A DNA stretch of 64,000 nt from NCBI GenBank assembly GCA_018000295.1, contig JAGNKE010000002.1, forward strand, positions 27,501 through 91,500. Reading direction: 5' to 3'. The position numbers and the translations under genes are program-made. The stretch's first letter is position 1. The number at the start of each line of letters is the position of its first letter. The notes beneath the pieces were generated by a model. That model was not told where the DNA came from. It was given only the letters and a program-made list of their open reading frames with translations, and did not search any database. The stretch is from Alphaproteobacteria bacterium (GTDB lineage Bacteria; Pseudomonadota; Alphaproteobacteria; Micavibrionales; Micavibrionaceae). Shown here piece after piece: positions 61,247-64,000 of this stretch.

Positions 61247-63043
61247 ATGACGGTAACAGCAATCAAACCGGAGCAGCCGGAAACGAAGGCAAAACCCGCT
61301 AAAGAAATGACGGGCGCGGAAATCGTCATCCAGGCGCTGATCGATCAGGGCGTGGACACCATCTTTGGTTACCCCGGCGGCGCGGTCCTGCCCATCTACG
61401 ACGCCCTCTTCCAGCAAAAAAAGATCAAACATATTCTGGTCCGGCAGGAGGGCGGCGCCCTCCACGCCGCCGAAGGTTACGCCCGCTCGACCGGAAAGGT
61501 CGGCTGCGCCCTTGTCACCTCCGGCCCCGGCGCCACCAACGCCGTCACGGGCCTGACCGACGCGCTGATGGATTCCATCCCCGTCGTTTGTATAACCGGT
61601 CAAGTTCCGACCTTCCTCATCGGCACCGACGCCTTCCAGGAGGCCGATACCACGGGCATTACCCGCGCCTGCACGAAACACAACTTCCTCGTCAAGGATG
61701 TGAACGACCTTGCCAATGTCATGCACGAGGGCTTCCATGTTGCGCGGACAGGCCGCCCCGGCCCGGTCGTTATCGACATTCCGAAGGATATCCAGTTCGC
61801 CCCCGGCCCCTATTACACGCCGAAGAACTCGAAAATGACCCACCGCTACGCGCCGCAAACCGAACCGGACATGGACCTGATCGAACAGGCGGTCGAAATG
61901 ATGGCCTCCGCCAAGCGCCCCGTTTTCTATACGGGCGGAGGCGTAATCAATTCCGGACCCGCAGCCTCCAAGGCTTTGCGCGAACTCGTCCGCCTCACCG
62001 GATACCCGGTCACCAGCACCCTGATGGGCCTCGGCGCCTATCCCGCTTCCGATCAGCAATGGCTCGGAATGCTCGGGATGCACGGCACCTTCGAGGCCAA
62101 CTGGGCGATGCACGATTGCGACGTCATGATCAATATCGGCGCACGCTTCGATGACCGCGTCACGGGCCGCACCGATAAATTCTCCCCCGACTCCCGCAAG
62201 ATCCATGTCGATATCGACCCCAGCTCGATCAACAAGAACATCCATGTCGAACTCGGCATCGTCGCCGACTGCGCCAAGGCGCTCGAAGCCATGATCAAGG
62301 TCTGGAAGAAAAAGGGTTATAAGGCCGACCACAAGGCCTTGGACGCCTGGTGGGAACAGATTGGCCACTGGCGCGCCGTCAACTGCCTGTCCTACAAGAA
62401 CGATAGCAAGATCATTAAGCCCCAATACGCGCTAGAGCGCCTGCGCCACTTCCTCGCACAGGACAAGCGTCAGCAATTCATCTCCACCGAGGTCGGCCAG
62501 CATCAGATGTGGGCCGCCCAGTTCCTGCCCTTCGATGAACCCAACCGCTGGATGACCTCCGGCGGCCTCGGCACGATGGGCTACGGCCTGCCCGCCGCCA
62601 TCGGCGCCCAGATCGCCCACCCGAAGGGCTTATGCATCGACGTCGCCGGCGAAGCCTCCATCCTGATGAACATTCAGGAAATGAGCACCGCCGTCCAATA
62701 CCGCCTGCCCGTTAAAATCTTCATCCTCAACAACCAGTGGATGGGCATGGTCCGCCAGTGGCAGGAGCTGCTGCACGGCGAGCGTTATTCCGAAAGCTAC
62801 ACCGACTCCCTTCCCGACTTCGTTAAACTGGCCGAAGCCTACGGTGGCATTGGCCTGCGCGCCGACACGCCCGACGAACTGGACGACGTGATTAAGGAAA
62901 TGCTGAAGACCGATAAGGTCACCATCGTCGATGTCCGCGTGGACCAGCGGGAAAACTGCTTCCCGATGATCCCCTCCGGCAAGGCGCATAACGAGATGAT
63001 CCTCTCGCCCGACGCCGAAAAATTCGATAAGACGCTGGTTTAA
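61247..63043 (+). CDS. ilvB: Acetolactate synthase large subunit
   Basis: The 598-residue ThDP enzyme makes acetolactate and acetohydroxybutyrate for valine, leucine and isoleucine. It has FGYPGGAVLPIYDALFQ, RQEGGALHAAEGYAR with the catalytic Glu, SGPGATNAVTGL, and a central FAD-type domain. The ThDP/Mg motif reads VAGEASILMN ... LNNQWMG, with Glu in place of the usual Asp. The regulatory small subunit IlvN is not encoded directly after it. The gene follows the attenuator and has AAGGA at the ribosome site. Confidence 0.94.
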   Translation: MTVTAIKPEQPETKAKPAKEMTGAEIVIQALIDQGVDTIFGYPGGAVLPIYDALFQQKKIKHILVRQEGGALHAAEGYARSTGKVGCALVTSGPGATNAVTGLTDALMDSIPVVCITGQVPTFLIGTDAFQEADTTGITRACTKHNFLVKDVNDLANVMHEGFHVARTGRPGPVVIDIPKDIQFAPGPYYTPKNSKMTHRYAPQTEPDMDLIEQAVEMMASAKRPVFYTGGGVINSGPAASKALRELVRLTGYPVTSTLMGLGAYPASDQQWLGMLGMHGTFEANWAMHDCDVMINIGARFDDRVTGRTDKFSPDSRKIHVDIDPSSINKNIHVELGIVADCAKALEAMIKVWKKKGYKADHKALDAWWEQIGHWRAVNCLSYKNDSKIIKPQYALERLRHFLAQDKRQQFISTEVGQHQMWAAQFLPFDEPNRWMTSGGLGTMGYGLPAAIGAQIAHPKGLCIDVAGEASILMNIQEMSTAVQYRLPVKIFILNNQWMGMVRQWQELLHGERYSESYTDSLPDFVKLAEAYGGIGLRADTPDELDDVIKEMLKTDKVTIVDVRVDQRENCFPMIPSGKAHNEMILSPDAEKFDKTLV

Positions 63044-63183
63044 TGGGAAAAAACACAAAAATCCCAGCGCAAACCAGTCTGCCCGGCCTTTTTGTGTGCT
63101 AGCCGGTGATAAATATTGGACAAACCCGTTTTTTAAGGTTATGATTACTCCCTAAGCGTAAACTAAGGCAAAATGCGGATAAA

Positions 63184-63342
63184 ATGACTAAACCAGACGA
63201 AAATTTCGATGTCGCAGCCTTCATGCAAAGCGTCCGCGACGCTCAGCAGCAACGCGGTGTCCTTCTGCGCGGCGAAGCCCGCATTGCGCCGGAAGCCAGA
63301 GATCAGATCAGTGCCGCCGTCGGCCTCCAGTTCGAACAATAA
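63184..63342 (+). CDS. Small hypothetical protein (52 residues)
   Basis: The frame encodes MTKPDENFDVAAFMQSVRDA and then a helix-turn-like, acidic peptide ending AAVGLQFEQ. It precedes the next gene by 14 bases and is probably co-transcribed with it. No family recognised. Confidence 0.55.
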   Translation: MTKPDENFDVAAFMQSVRDAQQQRGVLLRGEARIAPEARDQISAAVGLQFEQ

Positions 63343-63356
63343 ATCAGGGTTAAAGG

Positions 63357-63899
63357 ATGGGCCGGGGCGAAAAAACCTTATCCGGCGGATTTAACCGGGC
63401 CTCCCTGCAAGAGGCTCTCGCGGGCCTTATGGTCCGTTTTCAGTTGATGTGCGACCGCAACAAGATCGAAATCCCCAAGGGCGCCTACCCCCACATTGCC
63501 CGGCAGCTTCTCATCGAACTCCAGAGAAACATGAAGGCCTTCGGCACCGACAAGGATGTCGCGCCCCTCACCCTCTATCAGGGCAGCACGTTTGCAGACG
63601 TCAAGGAAGGCCCGGAATTCGAATCCTTGCGCGTAGAAGCCGGAATCGGCCTCATCAACCTCGCCGCCGCCAAATACCCCAGCAACCCCCTCGGCTTCGT
63701 CAATGAAGTCATGGAGACAACGGCAACCCTGCAATCCGACGAAAAATACGCCGAACTTCCCCCCAGTGTTTTCCGCTACGCGGCCATTAACCACCGCAAG
63801 GATCCGCATGAATTCCTTGAAGGAATCAAATCCGGCGACATCAAAATGCCCCAGTGGGACATTCCGGCGGCATCCGCTGAAGACGATCAGGCCGCCTGA
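63357..63899 (+). CDS. Hypothetical soluble protein
   Basis: The 180-residue protein is helical and soluble (LQEALAGLMVRFQLMCDRN, GAYPHIARQLLIELQRNMKAFG), with no signal peptide. AGGG stands 9 bases before the ATG. No family recognised. It probably shares a transcript with the 52-residue protein before it. Confidence 0.6.
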   Translation: MGRGEKTLSGGFNRASLQEALAGLMVRFQLMCDRNKIEIPKGAYPHIARQLLIELQRNMKAFGTDKDVAPLTLYQGSTFADVKEGPEFESLRVEAGIGLINLAAAKYPSNPLGFVNEVMETTATLQSDEKYAELPPSVFRYAAINHRKDPHEFLEGIKSGDIKMPQWDIPAASAEDDQAA

Positions 63900-63925
63900 A
63901 AAAATAACTTTAGCTCAAGACAGAA

Positions 63926-64000
63926 TCAGATGGGCATCTGGATGCCGATTTCCACAACGCGATTAGACGGCAGACGGTAAAAATCCGTCGGCGTCGCCGC
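63926..64000 (-). CDS. kup: Kup-type potassium transporter, C-terminal end (5' part outside the window)
   Basis: Only the last 24 codons are present. They read PTDFYRLPSNRVVEIGIQMPI before the stop, which closely resembles the C-terminus of Kup potassium uptake proteins (NRVVELG followed by a short hydrophobic end). The rest of the gene lies to the right of the window. Confidence 0.7.
   Translation of the reverse strand, partial: AATPTDFYRLPSNRVVEIGIQMPI

Overview
The window looks like an alphaproteobacterial chromosome. The strongest evidence is a circularly permuted two-piece tmRNA gene whose tag reads ANDNSVVSGEGRMAA. Supporting it are the alpha-type SspB, a GapR/DUF2312 protein, a hemC-hemD-mitofilin-hemY block and the hflK-hflC-degP order. 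The relatives cannot be named with certainty; an order such as Rhodospirillales or Micavibrionales would fit. Most genes share a GC-rich codon style. A few stretches (about 27.5-31.2 kb, 36.3-40.4 kb, 47.7-48.2 kb, 59.7-61.0 kb) are more AT-rich and look newer.

Layout: 0-10.7 kb holds the end of a Na/Pi cotransporter and an exopolysaccharide locus (SLBB export protein, three glycosyltransferases, a Wzz-like protein, an O-antigen ligase/polymerase-like membrane protein). Embedded in it is a protein built of HRxDGPA repeats. From 10.7 to 16.1 kb there are small secreted or hypothetical proteins, a rhomboid protease and a divergent HxlR regulator/Cys-rich protein pair. A 150-bp hairpin element at 15.9-16.05 kb supplies the hemY stop codon. 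From 16 to 21.1 kb lies the leftward haem block, in which the Mic60-like protein carries an N-terminal helix-turn-helix. From 21 to 34.5 kb there are housekeeping genes (tsaD, gpsA, acs, EVE, CDGSH, gapR, UbiB-type kinase) mixed with secreted proteins, including a probable orphan DotI/IcmL-family protein.

From 34.6 to 42.6 kb is an accessory island beside tRNA-Arg(CCG). It holds a PD-(D/E)XK-like nuclease and a tightly overlapping four-gene operon: XRE-ASCH, PIN-GNAT-ASCH, P-loop kinase and a second PIN protein. It also holds a non-coding region with phased hairpins and a large serine recombinase whose reading frame runs into the tRNA. This is the best candidate for an undescribed system. My inference is an RNA-targeting toxin-antitoxin or defence module on an integrative element.

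From 42.7 to 64 kb the backbone resumes: lipoprotein, CBS protein, ABC ATPase/hydrolase pair, sspB, ssrA, an RTX/cadherin-like secreted protein, thyA-folA, mrp, hflK-hflC-degP, a DMT transporter and miaA. A 56-bp duplicate of the miaA 3' end flanks a small cargo gene. Then comes ilvB, preceded by a complete branched-chain attenuator (Val/Leu-rich leader peptide, antiterminator and terminator). The window ends in the last codons of a Kup-type potassium transporter.
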